Origin: Crambe crambe
Taxonomy: Eukaryota; Porifera; Demospongiae; Poecilosclerida; Crambeidae
Direction: 5' to 3'
Assembly (NCBI GenBank): GCA_963924555.1
Contig: OZ004591.1
Location: forward strand, 6,820,001-6,884,000
DNA: 64,000 nt
Below the pieces are notes generated by a model. It saw nothing but the letters and a program-made list of their open reading frames with translations. It was not told the DNA's origin and did no database searches. The translations under genes and the position numbers were made by a program. Positions 1 to 12,519 of the stretch are shown here, piece after piece (position 1 is the stretch's first letter; the number at the start of each line of letters is the position of its first letter).

Positions 1-63
1 GTATGATGTAATCATGATGTAATCATTCTAGTGAGTTGGTGGGTGTGGTTTATGTGGTTGTAG

Positions 64-3000
64 GGACATGAGAAGGAGGCTCTCAACTTGATGTCTTCCT
101 ATCTACCTAAAGATTCATCAGGGACTTATGCTGAAGGGGGTGGGCTCTATGCTGTAGGTGAGGGAAGGATTAAGATTTTTCAGTCCTCTGAACCAGCTAT
201 CTCTCTGCCTAGGTCTGATTCATGCTAACCATGGTACAAAGGTCATAGATTACTTATCTCAGGAGCTCAAGTCTAATTCCAGTGAAGTATGTGACTCTCA
301 GGTGCTGGATCACATGATTACGTATTTAATATCACATGACTGCAGATAGTTCGTCATGGCGGGTGTCTCGGGCTTGGTCTTGCTGCCATGGGAACAGAGA
401 ATGAATGTAAGATGGAGAAGACCATGTTGGATACATTTCATTTAAAGCCCACCTGGTATCCATATCCTACATGTACACAGATGTGTATGATCTGCTAAAG
501 GAGAATTTGATGACAAGAGATGATGCAGTGATAGGAGAAGCAGCTGGTTTGGCCATGGGTCTAGTAATGATAGGAACACATTCAGCCATTGCTATTGAGG
601 ACATGTTTAATGTGAGAATTAACCTGAGAGACTGCTTCAGTCATTGGAGTTCATCCACCATTCTTTCCTCCTAGTATGCTAGGGATACTCAACACGAGAA
701 GATTCAAAGGGGGCTTGCTTTGGGCATTGCTCTGGTGAGCTAATTAAATAAACCATGGATATTTGTAGCATTTCGATATTACTTTCTTCCTGCAGTTAAT
801 GTATGGACAATTAGAAGAAGCAGATACACTTATAGATGAATTATGTAGGGATAAGGTTTGGACCAATCACATAGTCTTTAGGTGTTTTAATCATGTGACT
901 GATTTCCATTAGGATCCACTGCTGAGGAGGAGTGGGATGTTCACCATAGCAATGGCATATTGTGGCTCCAGTGATAACAAGGCTATTAGGAGACTATTAC
1001 ATGTTGCTGTGAGTACTCTCAGGGCTATGCAGTAGTGTTAACAGTGTTAATAGTGTAATATGCATTGCTGACCTCCTTAGGTTAGTGATGTGGACGATGA
1101 TGTCAGAAGAGCAGCTGTCATGTCTCTAGGCTTCATTCTTTTCAGGTGGAATCTTTTCTATCCCCTTTAAATGATCTCATCTTTCTCTCTCTCTCTTCCC
1201 CTCTCCCCTTCAGGACCCCTGAGCAGTGTCCCCATGTGGTATCCCTGCTATCGGAGAGTTTTAACCCTCATGTGAGGTGTGGTTCAGCCATGGCTCTGGG
1301 GATAGCATGTGCAGGCTCTGGCAACAAGGAGGCATTGGCCATCATCGAACCCATGATTACTGACTCTATACCTTTTGTGCAGCAGGTAATTGATACTATA
1401 GTATGTTTATAGTACTGATGACCATTACCAGGTGTATTGTATACCACACGTACACATCACCTTAGTTCATTGTGCTGATGATCCCTTACCAACTCAGTGC
1501 ACTAGTGCTATTGCTCCTTCCATTTTCTTATCTTATCTGTAGGCTGCTTTGGTTGCATCAGCCATGATTCTTATCCAGCACTCTGAAGCCATGTCTTCAA
1601 AGGTTAACTTCTATCGCCAACATTATACCAAGACCATTGCTGACAAGCATGAACATAACATCACCAAACTGGGAGCCATTTTGGCCCAGGGGATAATCGA
1701 TGCTGGTGGTCGGAATGTCACCATCTCCCTCCAGTCTCGGACAGGTCACATGAGCATGCGGACGGCTGTCGGACTGCTGGTCTTCTCGCAGTTCTGGTTT
1801 TGGTATCCACTCGTGCCTTTTCTCTCCCTCGCCCTCACCCCTACTGCTCTGATCGGTCTCAACACTGACCTAAAAGTAAGTAAAGTTGGGGGGAGGGGAG
1901 ATTTTGTATGACCCCTACCATTAATTTTTATACCAATAATTAGCCATTATCTGGCCATGTCTGTAGTGTTAAGTCGTGCAGCGGTGTGGTCATCCCATTA
2001 CAATCCTTTCAATGTCCAAGGTATGGACCACTCATACCCACTTCCTTCTTCTTTCATGCCTTACCATCCTACGCTGATTAAACCCTCAGGGTAGACATCC
2101 CATTTCAGTTATACCATGACCCCAAGGTGCAGTTCATTCATACACTTCCCTTCTTCTTGCATGCCTTACCATCCTACGCTGATTAAATCCTCTTCTTCTC
2201 CAAGGTAGACAGACTAAGAGTCACACGAAATTCTAGCCTGAAAATTGAAGACAGGTCCTTCCGTCATGCTTTTTACTTTGGTGAACATCTTGTGACTTGT
2301 TGCACACAGGTGGTATGTTTCAGATGGTCATGGTTCTAGTGTTCTCTTTCAATGTCTCAGCATCCACACAGACTTCCTGTACCACCACTGACTCCAGAGT
2401 TCAGTTAGGACCATGTCTAGACTGTTTAAACGTGTCTCAGGTCAGAGTACAAGAATGAAAGGGCAAAGTTAATAGATCCAGCTCAGAGTTTTGGGACATA
2501 AATGGTGAAATGTGTTGTTCCCATGCCTGGTGGGCTGTCCTGTTATGGACTCTTGAGGAGGATAGGCCAAATATGCTTGTAGAAATCACCAGGATCCAGT
2601 CTTGAACAAAGCTGTGAAAGCATACCAGTGGTCCTGAGGAAATTCCAAATATACTAGTTGAACTAACCGAGGATTTAGAAGCCATGATAGTCGAGGAAGA
2701 GGTAACCCTTGTACTAGTAATTCTAATTCTCAGTACTCACTAAACGTGGCTTCATGCACGAGATTTCCACTGGGAAGTAACCTGCCTTTAACCAAATAAA
2801 GACTTGGGTGCATGAAATGTTGATTATTTAGTGTACATGCTCCACAGCTTGTATCATCTTCTGAAGAATTGTGTATCAGATCTATGTAGAGATCTTGTGT
2901 AGTTTTCAGGCAGAGGATGGAAATCTTGCGTAGTTTTCGGTGGAAATCTTCAGGTGTTTCCTCTTCTTAATTGGAAATCCTGTCAAAAGCCCCCACCATA

Positions 3001-6000
3001 GCCTTAAAAGTAAACATCCCTTAACAAAGAGGAGGTTGCAGTATCAATGCCCAGAGCTAGAAATAGGAGACCCAGTTCAAATGGTGGACAGACATCCAAC
3101 ACTTGAAACACTGAAATTTAGCCTGGTATTTCCTTTTGGAATGGTTGGGTGGGAAATGACCAGTGAGTAGCAGTCATGTCTGGCTTGCTCTGCATTATTG
3201 ATAGTGATTTATCACAGGAATCACCCGTTTTTTTTCCCCTCTTGTACCCCAAGCTCAGATCATTTTTCATGATTGGTTCTAATAGGTGGTGTGGCATCCA
3301 TGCTTCACTGCATGACCAATTATACTAATACCTATTAGCAGGCACTGAAATCTGATCATCAGTTGCGGTCGTGAATACATTCACTTATTCGGAGGCCGAG
3401 GGGGGTTTGCTTGGTCATATGATCGGGTAATTGTTTGCTTGGCTTGGGAGGGGGACTTATGATCAGGTACTTGTGTGCTCGGATGGAGGAGGGGACTAGT
3501 GTATTAGATCAGAAGGGGCTTGCATGATGTGCCTTTGGAGTTCTCTGCTTTGCTAAGTTCATCTTTCTGTCTGCCTCTTGATTTATTTATTTTGTTTTGT
3601 TTTTGTTTTTTTTGTTGTTTTGTTGTTGTTTTTTGTTTTTGTTTTTTGGTTTTTTTTTGGTTTTTTTTCATAGACCACACACACATTGAGGACACACAGG
3701 AAAAAAATTGGTTTGCTCATTCTATGTGGAATGCATGCAGGTTTGAAATGTGTGTCATAGTCGGTCTATAAAAATAACTTCTTTTCCATTTCATCTTTTC
3801 TCTCATAATTATTTATTCAGTGCTGTCTGGTGATTCGGTGTGCATTTCTCTGTTTCCACACTCAAACACCCTATCAAAAGAGATATCCCGTCTCTCGGTA
3901 ATTGGATATCATCACTGGTGTATTTCAACTCTCAAAAGACCAAACTATGACAAGCCAGAAATACAAACGTTCTCTTCTGACTCGGTAGTCTTTAATAGTC
4001 TGGTTCCCATCCCACTCTGTCAGTACTAGTAGTGTTTGAGTGGATCCGTCATACGATACATATACTCACAACGTGGACAGACCACTTGAAATGAACACTT
4101 CTAATGATGATGTATTATGTAGCATTACTATGGAAACGCATTATTAGCATCTATTGGTCTCGATTGGCCTCCAATTATCCATAAAACGTCTCACCTGATT
4201 CTCTAGTGTGTGAAGCATTTATGGGTTGGATGTAAGTAGGGATTGATGAGTTGGTAGTGTTTGTTTTCACTGCCTCCCCCAGGATACTTTCAAAAACTCA
4301 CTTGCAAGTGGTTTGAAATTGCATATCTCAGGGGAAAAAATCAATTTTTCCTTACCTATTGCATCATCAGTCCTCCTTTAAGGACATAACTGCTCAGTGT
4401 GCAATCTTAGTATACAAGCTTAGCTTTCAGTATTCCCAATATACTGGGATATACTGTAGTATACTAGAATGATTAGGACATTACTGTGAGCCACTGGCTT
4501 TATTAATGCTATTTCAAAATCAATTATGTTGGTGTTATTTTCTCATTCAGATGCCCAAGATCGAGTTCCGCTCCAATGCCAAGCCTTCCCTCTATGCCTA
4601 CCCTCCAATGCTCAAAAAAGAAAAGGAGGCACATAAAGAAAAGGTCAGCTCAGCTTCATTTGTCAAGTATTCTGACCTTTATTGCCCTGGAGTGTTCTTG
4701 TTAGTTTGATTTTGTAGTTTATTTATTGTTTTTGTTGTTTGTTTGTTTGTTTGTTTATTTGTTTAGGTTGCCACAGCAGTGCTTTCCGTAACAGCCAAAG
4801 CAAAGGCCAAAGAGAAGAAAAAGGCAGCCTTGAATGAAGAAACAATGGAAGTGACAGTAAGTCTCATCTCTTTGCTTTGCATCTCTCTGAACTATGTCCT
4901 GTGAAGGTGATCAGATAATTATTCTAATTATAAGGAGGCGAGTGCTAAGACTCCTGAAGGGGAAGTTCCTGTTCCCATGGAGACAGAGAGTACTTCCAAG
5001 GAAGGGGAATCACAAAAGTCAGAAAGTGAAGGCACCAACAATAAGGAAACAACTCCAGCAGTGGAAAAGGCCGATGTGGCTGAGAAGAAAGACGCCCCTG
5101 AACCGACCTTCCAGCTTCTCTCCAATCCAGCACGAGTCTTACCTCAGCAGGTTAGTGGGAAGTATGGTACCTCTGCTTCATGATTACTACCTTGTCCATT
5201 CTAATAGCAGTTCCTTTAGAGACAGAACTGGAATGGGCCCATCTGTATTCAGTACTAGCTCAATCCTGGAATGCTTAGTTCAAGGCTTGCCATTAGTCAA
5301 GCGTAGTTGCTAATAGAATTAGTGGAATTGTGTGGATATGTCAGTTATGTCGGCTGCTATTGTGCATAGTTCCTTAGAAGAAATGGAGCTGAAATTCTTC
5401 CTTCCTTCTACATAACTCAAGCAGTCAAGAAGTATGCTTGAAAGAATCTGAATACAATATTACTGGCTTGATCCAAGAAAGACCTCTTTTCCTGTATAAA
5501 CTAGTTTGTAGTTTCTCTTTAAGCTTCCTGTTTTGGTGCTTGGAATGTTCTGGGAGGTCTTTCTGCTTGACTTACTGTAGGAAACAAGAGAGTCTGACTT
5601 TTAACCTTAGATGTTGGTACCAAAGATGCCAGGGAGGATGGTAAGTTTTGCTGTAGAGACATGGCATGGCATGGCATCTGCCAGCTGTTATGTCTCATGC
5701 AGCATTAGTGTTACGCACTCATCAGTAACATTTTTGATTTATTTATTGAAACCAGCAGGTTTTCTTCTGTTATGAAGGAGTTGCCAGATTTTTTATGAGA
5801 CCAATTACACTTGAATAACATTCAGCATGATGTTTAGACTCATAAAACCTACAAAACATTTTTAGCCATTTTATGGTCGAAGGCTTCCAAAAAATGGTTA
5901 AATTTTTATGAGACCAATTACCACTCAAATGTGAATCTAAGCATTCAGCATGATGTCTAGACACACTTTTGACTGCTAAATTGGTCACAAAAATTTTTTT

Positions 6001-8988
6001 ACCAAGAAATATCCCCTCCTTAGCATTGGTCTAGTAATAACATTACATTGTGGGGGAGGGAGAGGGGAAAGATCCTGATACTTAATTGGACGCATCTTAG
6101 CGATCAGACCATCAATGCACACCCACCTCGCCCTCCCCTCCCTTGTTGTCTGGGAAGAAGTGAAGTGTTAATGTATGGAAGAATATGAGAATGAATTGCT
6201 GCTGTGATTTTGGTGGATTCTTAGCTGGTGTACATTCAAATTTTAGAGGTGTTGTCATGCTATTGTGCATAGCAACCATTTAAATTTTAGAGGTGTTGTC
6301 ATGCTATTGTGCATAGCAACCATTTAAATTTTAGAGGTGTTGTCATGCTATTGTGCATAGCAACCATTTATGGCCCCAAAGTAATCTAAATAGTTGGTTG
6401 GATTGTCTGATATTATTTGATCTGGGGATACGTAGGAGCAAATAATATCTCCGAAAAAGGCTACTACTTACCACTCAATGTATTTATAATGCATCGTGTA
6501 ATTCGTCTGGCTAATTGAGCAGCTGATGTGTGACATGCTGGTCACCTCCTCTGCAACTGTTGCCTGTTAAACTGAGCGTCACAGAAATTCAGCAAGAAAG
6601 GAAGATGGGAATTCACGTTCTTCGCTAATGTCTTAATGAGTTACGTCTGCCTCCCCCTTGCTCTCGAAGGATGTGTGCATGTGTCACGTTCTTTAACGCA
6701 CCATACACACTCCGATCTATTACCAACCAGACATCACAGCCATGCACGGTATCCACTGATCAGCATCTGGAAATTAAATACTCCTCTGGTAGATTAACTC
6801 TGTGTTTTTTCATAATATAATTTGCTATGCATGGTGAATGTGTAGGAGAGGAGAATCAAGTGAGGGATATAATCTCATTTCTAGTGTTTTGTCTTATTAA
6901 TGTATCTTTTGATCTGTGTTTAGAGCCGTCACCACAGAATTCATAAAAAATCTGTCATTTCTGTTACTAATTAATGAATGGTAGCCCAAGGCTCTCAATT
7001 TTATGGAACATTGGTTGCATTTCCTCTTAATTTGATTAGCAATATGATAGGATATTAAACCTTTCTCTTCCTCCCCCTCTCTCTCTCTCCCCCTCTCTCT
7101 CTCCCTCCCCTCCCCTCCTCCTTCCATCTCCTCTTTCAGTTGAAAGTGCTTGTCATGGAAGATTCTTGTCGCTATCAACCATTAAAACCGGTAAGTAGTA
7201 CTTTGTTATAGCAGCCATCCATGTAGAGCACATGTTATACTAAATAAGAGGGCCTCTTGTTAAAGCAGCCCATCCATGTAGGAGCACAATACTAAATAAG
7301 AGGGCCTCTTGTTAAAGCAGCCCATCCATGTAGGAGCACAATACTAAATAAGAGGGCCTCTTGTTAAAGCAGCCCATCCATGTAGAGCACAATTGCAATA
7401 CTAAATAAGAGGACCTCTTGTTAAAGCAGCCCATCCATGTAGGAGCACAAATCCTGCTATGAAATACTGCAAAACTTTTTTCTGACACTGGCTAACTGGC
7501 TGATGAACTCATTTCCAAGGTTAAATTGTTATCAGTGTCACAGATCGTGACCTTTTGAACTTTAAGTTGAAGGAGTTTCTCTGTTTTCACAAATTTTGGT
7601 TTTCGCTTGAAGAGTGCATGTTTGAAATTTCACTCCAATCATACAGCCCCATGGGCAGGCATTAACCTCACATGACATGGTGTGATTGCTTCCTGCTTTT
7701 TTGTATAATCGCCTAACTGTAAACTTCCTACCAGTCACACGGCCCTGGGCAGGATCAACCCCACATGGCATTGGTGTGATGTTTTCTGTGTGCTTTATAA
7801 CACATTGAACGATTCCCAACGCCCTAATCCTATGATTTCCCACCATGTAATTACACAGTCGAATGCTGACCAAACTACTTGCAGTTTTCATATAAGCACC
7901 ACCCACAAATGGAGCTGCAATTAACAGTTCTCATGAAGTGTATAATCTATATCATATCCCCAGGGCGTGCATGGGAACCTCTCAACAAAGAGTGCCTTTG
8001 TATATACTCTATACAAAATGACCTCAAAAAGAAGACATGTGTCTTCTAATATTAATTTTTGAGGTTCCACTGCACTAGTATGAAGACTTCTTTTTCTCCA
8101 GATATCTGTGGGAGGGATCATCATGCTACGAGACACTCTAGAAACTGAACCAGAGGATCTCATCGAACCGCTGAATGGTAAGTTGGAGGTCTTTTACTGT
8201 AAGGATCTGCTCTTTGGAGTAACTGTAGCTACAATGCACTGGCTCAGGTAGAACTGAAGTATTCAATTATGACTACTTGGCTCGCTGTAATTGTCATAAT
8301 AGACAGTGATTTTACGGTAGAATAAGAAAATCAATTCTGAAGATCAAGAAAGCTTCTTGTTATTAATTTTTCAAAGCCTTCTGAACGTCACATAATCAAT
8401 GAAATACCAATGAAATACCAACGGGATGATCTCTTTAAAGTGCAAAGGTGTCCTCCACTTTCTTTCAATCATGGTTTCAGGTTCATACATTTTTATCATT
8501 TGAGGAATGCTTGTTTACTTGTTAAGGTAAACTCATTATTATTATAGCCAAGGTCTATTCCAACATACCAGACATAAGCCAAATTCTCACCTTTCACAAG
8601 GTATGGTGAGTTCAGCTGCTCCGAAATCAATCTAGCATTTGTGGCCAATTAATTGAATGTTCTTCAAATCATTAGAAGTGGTTATTTTGACAAATTAGCT
8701 GTGTAGTGCAGCCTAACCCTTGACCTTGCTATGCACTGCGTTAGAGAAGGAATGCATATAATATATAAATTTTATGCTGTGGGAGTGGCACGTCATGAGC
8801 AAATGAAGAAGCATGCCAAAACCACCAGCTGCTTTCCACAGTAAGGTCAAATATCCAGCCATGATGCAATTGGTACCTTATAATAATATTATGGCAGGAT
8901 TATTATTTCTGCAGTTGTTGTTCCTGGACAGGAAGATGAAGGGGAGGAACCCAGTCCTCCAGAACCTTTTGAATGGACAGACGATTGA
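64..8988 (+). CDS. PSMD1: 26S proteasome regulatory subunit Rpn2/PSMD1, 3' part (5' end lies before the window)
   Basis: Exons read at 64-157, 213-286, 346-406, 481-611, 675-734, 796-855, 913-1008, 1081-1145, 1214-1385, 1543-1875, 4551-4643, 4767-4856, 4935-5150, 7140-7190, 8102-8177 and 8915-8988; all join in frame with GT-AG introns. The protein matches human PSMD1 throughout this part. It shows proteasome/cyclosome (PC) repeats ([39 protein letters not shown]), the block [16 protein letters not shown], a Lys/Glu-rich linker, [14 protein letters not shown] and the acidic tail [14 protein letters not shown]1 is the large scaffold of the 19S regulatory particle base. In the family it binds ubiquitin-chain receptors and the ATPase ring. 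The last exons are separated by long introns full of repeats, unlike the compact first ten exons. A stop codon falls at 8986-8988. Identity is near certain; exact exon edges come from reading by eye. Confidence 0.95.
1876..4550. other. Long PSMD1 intron, no gene seen
   Basis: This 2.7 kb intron has only short open frames on both strands that resemble nothing I know. Two imperfect direct copies of a C/T-rich segment sharing gccttaccatcctacgctga lie at about 2030-2200. A T/GT-rich low-complexity run covers about 3590-3670. Confidence 0.7.
5785..5995. repeat. Dispersed AT-rich repeat, site 1
   Basis: Two related segments lie in direct orientation about 115 bp apart. Each contains ttatgagaccaattac followed by cattcagcatgatgt and tagac. 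The second also carries actcaaatgtgaatctaagc and cacttttgactg. The same words recur inside an IPO5 intron at about 50780-50945, so this is a dispersed family, perhaps a short non-autonomous element. No terminal repeats were defined. Confidence 0.6.
6241..6372. repeat. 44-bp tandem repeat, three copies
   Basis: The word ttttagaggtgttgtcatgc recurs at 6241, 6285 and 6329, giving an exact 44-bp period. The copies look identical, which suggests a recent duplication. It lies inside a PSMD1 intron. Confidence 0.95.
7210..7450. repeat. 52-bp tandem repeat, about five copies
   Basis: The unit contains catccatgtag, gagcaca, actaaataagagg and cctcttgtt. The cctctt word recurs at a 52-bp spacing, with one 56-bp step. 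It fills the start of the PSMD1 intron 7191-8101, the rest of which holds no recognisable gene. Confidence 0.9.
8178..8914. other. Last PSMD1 intron, nothing recognised
   Basis: This 737-bp AT-rich intron shows no gene, tandem repeat or convincing hairpin. Confidence 0.6.
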
Positions 8989-9080
8989 TCCATCACTAGA
9001 CCTCTATTAGCAATCATTACTATTATGTTATATTAAAGCTAAGTTTCTTGGGCTATTAATAATTATCATTCTTATTTCTT

Positions 9081-9086
9081 AATAAA
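9081..9086 (+). terminator. PSMD1 polyadenylation signal
   Basis: A canonical AATAAA lies 93 bp downstream of the PSMD1 stop codon. The following stretch up to about 9690 shows no gene. Confidence 0.6.
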
Positions 9087-9700
9087 GATAAAAAGCATTG
9101 TTCGTCGGTGCTCTAGTTTACATTGCTATGGAAACATGCCCCCATATATATTATATCGCTGTGAAATTAACAATATTTTTGATTGTTGTAAGAAAGTGCA
9201 TTGGTGCTCTGAATAAAAATTCCTTTTTTAGCCTTGTAAGTGAAAGACGCCTTTGCCTCTCCTCCCTTTTTATGTTTGCTTTTCTTCCTCCCTTCCGGGA
9301 GAATACAGTGAAGTAATTCCATGACTTCATCTCTTAACTAAACTGTTAAACTCAAATCAAAACTCTACCCGACGGCATGCAAGTGATTGGCAAATTACTG
9401 AGCAGAAGTAGCTGCTGGGCACTCGACCATTAACTAAATGTGGAGAATTTATGAAACTTGATATGCATTGAGTTTTGAATACAGATTTTCCCAGACCAAA
9501 TCCAGTTGGAATCTAAATATAGGATAATTCTATTTCACTGGTGTGTTTATTATTGTCAGATCATAATTGGCGGTGATTTGAGCATGCACGGGTGAGTTGA
9601 ATAGAATGTCATTGAATGTATTCACAACTATCATCTTCTTCACACCTTTGCTGCTGAATGATGGCACACATTCTGTGGTATCATGCACAGGGACACTTGG

Positions 9701-9708
9701 TATAAAAG
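9701..9708 (+). promoter_or_regulatory. TATA box of the VWC-domain gene
   Basis: TATAAAAG followed by a G run lies 106 bp upstream of the ATG at 9807. With normal spacing, transcription would start near 9730 and leave a 5' leader of about 75 nt. Confidence 0.65.
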
Positions 9709-9806
9709 GGGGGGAAATTGCTGAGGGGAAGTGTATAGAGAGTTAGCCAGTTCTAGGCCTGCAAGACTACATTATATACACCAAGTCAATATTTTTAACA
9801 TTGATA

Positions 9807-12383
9807 ATGGACAATTACCTTGAAATCTTATTCTTTTGCAGTATGATTTCAATTGGTAAGTTTGCAATAACCTTCTTTTGAAGGCAGTAGCTATCCGTAC
9901 CTATTTCTGCAGTGAACTCGAGCCCCATGCTGCAATGTGTGGTGGGGAACAGAACGTATGCCGTAGAAGAAGTCTTTCACCCAGTAGTCATTGCTAACGG
10001 TCGAGAGTTCGAAGCAGTTTGTTACAGCTGCATCTGTTCTCCGGTAAGGACCCGCATGCGCAGTAGCGTTATGATGAATTATTACATAATTATTAGTGAG
10101 TGCATGCAGTATATTGTTTCCCCCCATCAGAAAGTATAAAAAGCCAGGCAAGAAAATCGTAATACTCATAAAGTTGGCCTCTTTTTACTATTCATCAGAA
10201 ATAAAGATCCAATATATATCATCATGATGCTTCAATATTCACTAATACTTTGCTTTCCTCTCCTCCTATGTGCTTCTCCTCTCAACCACAACAATCCTCA
10301 GGCTACCATTCCTCTGTGTGAAGAAGTCACTTGTCCAGTGCTTGAGTGCAGCTCTCCTGTCCGACTAAATGGGGAATGTTGCCCAGTTTGCACGGAGGAA
10401 GGTGTGTCAAGTTAAGCTAGCAGTAGCTATGTGATTTTAACTTTAATTCTTTCTGTGTTGCAGGTACTGCAGCTGCAAGCCAGTGTGTGTATAATGGACT
10501 GCTGATACAGCATGGTGAAACTTTTCATCCCTCTTCAATCAGGGCAAATGGCCAATCTAGTCTGCTCAACCTCACAACCAATCCCTGCAACGAATGCACT
10601 TGCTTGGTAAGAAAGGACATGAAGCTTTTTATGTTCATGTTTGCATGCAGTATAACAAATTATGCATGCAATGCATTCAATTCAGTAATCAATATTCATC
10701 AATTGCAGAATGGAGTTGTTTCTTGCAAGGACGTGTCTACAGAATGTCCTACTTTGGAGTGTGATAGAAACTCTGCTATTACTCCTGATGGCAAATGTTG
10801 TCCTGTCTGTCCAAGTAAGTAGCTCATTTAGCTAGCTACAGCTAGTGCATTAGCTAGTGCAAGTAGTAATCAAAAAAACTTTCTTCAGGTTGCACATCTC
10901 CTGATGGTAGGAAGTTCTCAAATGGTGAATCATGGCATCCTTTTTTTCCATCCATTGGCTTCATCACTTGCATTAACTGCACTTGCGAGGTGAGTCAAGT
11001 TCTTTCACGAGTTCTACATGTATAGAGCATAACACATGCCAATATTTACATAATTATTAATAACCATGACACTGAAAACAGTCCTCCAAGATGACGTGTA
11101 TTGCAATGATGTAATTCTGCTCCCTCATCCAGCCAAAAAATGATAACTTTTAGATGTTATCAGTGCAGGCTATACACAACACAGGCTGTACATGTATGCT
11201 TATTGCCTGCATGGATGATGAAATGTGTTTATTCCTCATAATGATCTCCTGATAAAGCTCAAGCGATGTTATCATTTCCTTACATTTCCCTTTCTAAATG
11301 CAAACAGAAGCTATAGTGTTATATAGCTATAGTGTATATGATTGTATTTGCCACTTTCTAAAATAAACTACTCTTTATTACAGAACTCCCAATCAGTATG
11401 TACCAAGGTGCCTTGCCCGGACACTCCCTTACCAATATGCAGTCCTGATGAGCCCATCGAACCTGTTATTCTATGTTGTCCCAAGTGCATTCGAGGTAAA
11501 CACTCTCTTTCCGTAGTCAAGTTACATAACTATAAACAAGAGCTGGTAGCTAGATTGTTGACTGGATCAGCTTTAGTAGCTCTGATATTGTGATAGGTGT
11601 CCAGTGCCAAGAGTTCTTGGTAGTGTTGTCTAGCTTGGTAGCTGATCTTTAACTGTGTGTGTGTGTGTAAGAGGAGTGTTTATAGAAATCAATTCTCAGC
11701 CTACTAAAATGGGCCTGGCACCATTGAAGTAAATCTTCAGTAGCAAGTGTTAGTATCAAAAGTGTTCTATAACACTTTACAATTTTGTATTTCATCACAG
11801 AGAACACCGTTTCCACCTCCTCTCATACCACCACTACCACTTCTCCCACCACTGCCACCATAAGTGACCCAACAGACATCTCTCCTGGCATCCTTCCCCT
11901 GAATACCACCGCACCCCACTCCTCCTCCACTCCCTCACCTCCTGCCAAAGGTCCTAAGCCCAAGTGCACCTCCTCTTATACTGTCAAAGTGTGGAGGCAT
12001 CTGACCCAGGATGCCATGGCGATAAAGCACACAGTGGACCAGAGTGATGCCATAAAGATCTCAAAATGGACCCTAGTCAATGGACGTTACACTCGAATGG
12101 ATGAAGTGGTCAGTGCAGCCAATTTCAATTCTGCTGATTACAACTTTACTGGCTGGACTATACCTCGTAAGTTGAATGGACACTCTAAACATTATATAAT
12201 GCACTATAATATTCTACACAGCCATCTAGTTTAATAATTGTTTTTTCTTTTATTATAGGAAGAGTGAATGGCCTATCTTCACGAGAAAAGAAGCGACAAA
12301 AAATTGCAAATTGCTCTTCTAATTGTGCGGCAATGATTGTGAATATGCTCAGAACTGTTCCCCAGTTATTAGAGTGCAAGTAG
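9807..12383 (+). CDS. Secreted protein with three von Willebrand factor C domains (chordin-like architecture)
   Basis: Exons 9807-9855, 9913-10043, 10302-10401, 10464-10606, 10709-10814, 10889-10989, 11384-11495, 11801-12166 and 12259-12383 join in frame to 410 residues. A hydrophobic N-terminus (about residues 1-19) fits a signal peptide. Three VWC domains follow, at about 25-92, 100-175 and 177-245. Each ends in the family signature, GECCPVC, GKCCPVC or the variant LCCPKC. A Ser/Thr/Pro-rich, probably O-glycosylated linker (about 247-297) leads to a C-terminal region with four Cys that I do not recognise. VWC proteins such as chordin-like 1/2, CRIM1 and kielin bind BMP/TGF-beta ligands outside the cell. 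Three VWCs plus a unique tail resembles chordin-like, but orthology is not shown. The gene may have a second promoter inside intron 2. Confidence 0.8.
10135..10142 (+). promoter_or_regulatory. Possible internal TATA box for a short VWC-gene isoform
   Basis: TATAAAAA lies within intron 2, 89 bp upstream of an ATG at 10224. From that ATG, 26 codons run without a stop directly into exon 3 (10302) in the correct frame, and they encode a classical signal peptide (MMLQYSLILCFPLLLCAS). The spacing copies that of the upstream promoter. Use of this promoter is inferred. Confidence 0.45.
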
Positions 12384-12494
12384 CCAAGTCCAAATGTTCT
12401 ATCAAACATAGTTTATCATAGAATATCACTCCATAAAAATGTACCAGAATCAGTTACTATCGACATCTATAGAGACTATATTGTATAACCACCC

Positions 12495-12500
12495 AATAAA
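12495..12500 (+). terminator. Polyadenylation signal of the VWC gene
   Basis: AATAAA lies 112 bp after the stop at 12381-12383 and 20 bp before the end of the convergent TRUB1 coding region. The two 3' ends therefore probably overlap. Confidence 0.6.
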
Positions 12501-12519
12501 GTTTTATATACTCAGGTCA

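Larger units (their letters stand above)
5151..7139. other. Long PSMD1 intron with repeats, no gene seen
   Basis: This 2 kb intron holds one site of a dispersed repeat (about 5785-5995), a 44-bp tandem triplication (6241-6372) and a C/T-rich tract at 7070-7135 just before the acceptor. I see no coding potential beyond chance frames. Confidence 0.7.

Noticed and set aside
3504..3771. Open frames around the T/GT-rich tract of the PSMD1 intron
   Set aside because: Low-complexity Phe/Cys or Lys/Gln strings reflect base composition; they lie inside an intron and match nothing.
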